DNA of 7,850 bases from CAMBDR01 sp046597185 (GTDB lineage Bacteria; Pseudomonadota; Gammaproteobacteria; Burkholderiales; Burkholderiaceae_D): the NCBI GenBank assembly GCA_046597185.1, contig JBKJLF010000262.1:1-7850 (forward strand), written 5' to 3'. The number at the start of each line of letters is the position of its first letter. Positions within the stretch are counted from its first letter, which is position 1. The notes beneath the pieces are model-generated. The model worked only from the letters and a program-made list of their open reading frames with translations. It was not told the DNA's origin and searched no databases. Both the position numbers and the translations under genes were made by a program. Of the stretch, positions 6,440-7,850 are shown piece after piece.

Positions 6440-7717
6440 ATGCAACGTCGATTATTTTTACAAGCCGCTGCCAGTAGCAGCATTGTTACCCTGGGTACCG
6501 GCATGAGCATTGCCACCCGCGCCGCCCTACCCGAAGCGAGTAGCATTACCGGCACCAACATCATCAATAAGAAATTGATTGTGGTCATGCTGCGCGGCGC
6601 GGCCGATGGTTTGAACATAGTCGCCCCGATAGGCGACCCGAATTACGCCCGTTTGCGCCCCGGCATTGGTTTGGCCAAGCCTGGGCAAGAGTTGGGCGCA
6701 CTGGCGCTGGATGGTTATTTTGGCTTGCACCCTGCGCTGGCCGATTTAATGCCCTTATGGCAGCAAAAGAAACTGGCCTTCGTACATGGCTGCGGCTCCA
6801 ACGACGCCACCCGTTCGCATTTTGATGCGCAAGATTATTTGGAGTCTGGCACGCCGGGCAATAAATCCACCGATGATGGCTGGATGAACCGCTTGCTGGC
6901 GCAAGTGCCGGGTTCGCGCTCGCCCACCCGTGCGCTGGCGATAGGCCCGGTCATGCCGCGTATTTTGAGTGGCCGCGCCGCAACCAGCACCATTGCCTCC
7001 GGTGCGGCGGGCACGCGCGAGAATTTGCTGGATCGGCCCGGTATTGGTCAAGCCTTCGAGCAACTGTACAAAAGCGATGCCAAACTGGCAGGCACTTACG
7101 CCGATGCAAAAACCTCGCATGCCGAGATTATGGCCGCCGCCAAGCAAGAGAGTGGCGTCGAAAGTAAAGAGATGAAAGCGGCAGACATGGGCGCACCGCT
7201 GCCCAACGGCTTCCCGGATGACGCCACCCGCCTGGCGCGCCTGATGCGCAATGAAGCGCGCATCCAAATGGCCTTTTTGGCGCTGGGCGGCTGGGACACC
7301 CACGCCAACCAAGGCGCAGGACAAGGGCAATTGGCCAACCGCCTGCAACCACTGGGCCAGGGTTTGGCACGCTTAACGCGTGAACTGGGGCCGATGATGA
7401 AAGACACATTGATTGTGGTGATGTCCGAATTTGGCCGCACCGCACGCCAAAACGGCAATGGCGGCACCGACCATGGGCATGGCAATGTGATGTGGCTGTT
7501 GGGCGATACCCTGGCGGGTGGCAAAGTGCATGGCGCATGGCCGGGTTTGGCAGAAGGGCAATTGTATGAAGGGCGCGATTTGGCAGTAAGCACCGACTTC
7601 AGAAGTGTGCTGGGGCAATTGACGCAGCAACATTTTGGGCTGGATGACAAGCAGATGGGGCTGGTGTTTCCCAAGCATGAATTGATCAAGCCTGCGGGTT
7701 TGCAATTGTTTGCCTGA
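6440..7717 (+). CDS. DUF1501 family protein, Tat-exported, alkaline phosphatase superfamily-like
   Basis: This is a DUF1501 family protein (425 aa from ATG 6440). The N-terminus, QRRLFLQ at 2-8 followed by a modest hydrophobic stretch to about Ala29, fits a twin-arginine signal, so export of the folded protein is likely. Conserved blocks are LRGAADGLN (51-59), FGLHPAL (94-100), FVHGCGS (114-120), RSHFDAQDYLESG (125-137), GGWDTHANQ (283-291) and SEFGRTARQNGNGGTDHGHG (329-348). The family is related to the alkaline phosphatase/sulfatase fold. By analogy, Asp344, His345 and perhaps His347 in TDHGHG and Asp285/His287 in GWDTH are candidate metal ligands (inference). The substrate is unknown. It follows the DUF1800 gene by 70 bases on the same strand with an identical TTTGGAG site, so co-transcription is likely. 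The length is typical and the sequence looks intact. Confidence 0.92.
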   Translation: MQRRLFLQAAASSSIVTLGTGMSIATRAALPEASSITGTNIINKKLIVVMLRGAADGLNIVAPIGDPNYARLRPGIGLAKPGQELGALALDGYFGLHPALADLMPLWQQKKLAFVHGCGSNDATRSHFDAQDYLESGTPGNKSTDDGWMNRLLAQVPGSRSPTRALAIGPVMPRILSGRAATSTIASGAAGTRENLLDRPGIGQAFEQLYKSDAKLAGTYADAKTSHAEIMAAAKQESGVESKEMKAADMGAPLPNGFPDDATRLARLMRNEARIQMAFLALGGWDTHANQGAGQGQLANRLQPLGQGLARLTRELGPMMKDTLIVVMSEFGRTARQNGNGGTDHGHGNVMWLLGDTLAGGKVHGAWPGLAEGQLYEGRDLAVSTDFRSVLGQLTQQHFGLDDKQMGLVFPKHELIKPAGLQLFA

Positions 7718-7850
7718 CAAGCAAAAAAAATACCAGGCACGGATATTGAGCGAAAATTGCGTGACATTGGCGGTGCTACCGGGTTGCTCACCCACCTGAT
7801 TGGTTAGCATTGCCCCACCATAACTTTATCGAGCCGAGTAGGCCGCCGGA
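7718..7850. other. Downstream tail, no confident gene
   Basis: The DUF1501 reading frame stays open for 29 codons past its TGA, to a TAG at 7805-7807, but has no start or ribosome binding site. The segment contains a run of eight A (7723-7730) and a small hairpin, GGGT-TGCTC-ACCC (7781-7793). On the minus strand a gene entering from the right could end at 7788, 7804 or 7826. The longest such piece is 20 codons (7850 to 7791) and is not recognisable. It may be intergenic repeat-like DNA or the end of a convergent gene. Confidence 0.4.

Noticed and set aside
6755..7348. Minus-strand 197-codon open frame opposite the DUF1501 gene
   Set aside because: It lies wholly inside a well-conserved DUF1501 coding region and shows no recognisable domain or start signal.
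7712..7738. Possible terminator GCCTG...CAGGC around the DUF1501 stop codon
   Set aside because: The stem is only 5 base pairs with a 17-base loop. The A-run is inside the loop rather than a T-run following the stem, so it does not fit a rho-independent terminator.
7096..7791. Minus-strand 231-codon open frame starting in the 3' tail and running into the DUF1501 gene
   Set aside because: Most of it is antisense to conserved DUF1501 motifs, its composition is Pro/Ser/Cys-rich, and no ribosome binding site or family signature supports it.

Overview
The window looks like ordinary chromosomal DNA from a Gram-negative bacterium, most likely a betaproteobacterium. That placement is an inference from moderate GC content, Proteobacteria-like Sec and Tat export signals, GGAG-type ribosome binding sites and the mix of protein families. 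I see no rRNA, tRNA, CRISPR array, insertion sequence, integrase or phage gene.

Layout from left to right: (1) a plus-strand, probably membrane-anchored thermonuclease-like protein (118-738). (2) Facing it and ending 26 bases away, a minus-strand exported di-haem cytochrome c of the cytochrome c peroxidase/MauG type (765-2258), with its own -10 element upstream. (3) A minus-strand pair consisting of an exported Sel1-repeat protein (3830-4519) followed 52 bases downstream by a MATE-family multidrug/cation antiporter (2425-3777). They are probably co-transcribed from a good sigma70-type promoter at 4555-4583. (4) Divergent from that pair, a plus-strand pair encoding a DUF1800 protein (4720-6369) and a DUF1501 protein (6440-7717). 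Both carry export signals, and this family pair recurs together in many bacteria without a firmly assigned function. (5) A 133-base tail with no confident gene.

Five of the six proteins act in or beyond the inner membrane: peroxidase-like cytochrome, MATE transporter, Sel1 protein, and the DUF1800 and DUF1501 proteins. The nuclease also seems to be anchored facing the periplasm. The only firm functional coupling is DUF1800-DUF1501. In DUF1501, a twin-arginine signal and a DHG-type cluster resembling the alkaline phosphatase superfamily metal site suggest a Tat-exported metal-dependent hydrolase-like protein, with DUF1800 as its Sec-exported partner.

The least expected DNA-level feature is a run of four imperfect 13-base tandem repeats filling most of the gap between the DUF1800 and DUF1501 genes, with the DUF1800 stop codon inside the first unit. 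I did not find convincing evidence of a wholly new multi-gene system. The DUF1800-DUF1501 pair is the best candidate for uncharacterised biology. Upstream in-frame ATG codons exist for several genes. I moved three starts downstream to the ATG that follows a clear ribosome binding site (2258, 4720, 6440).
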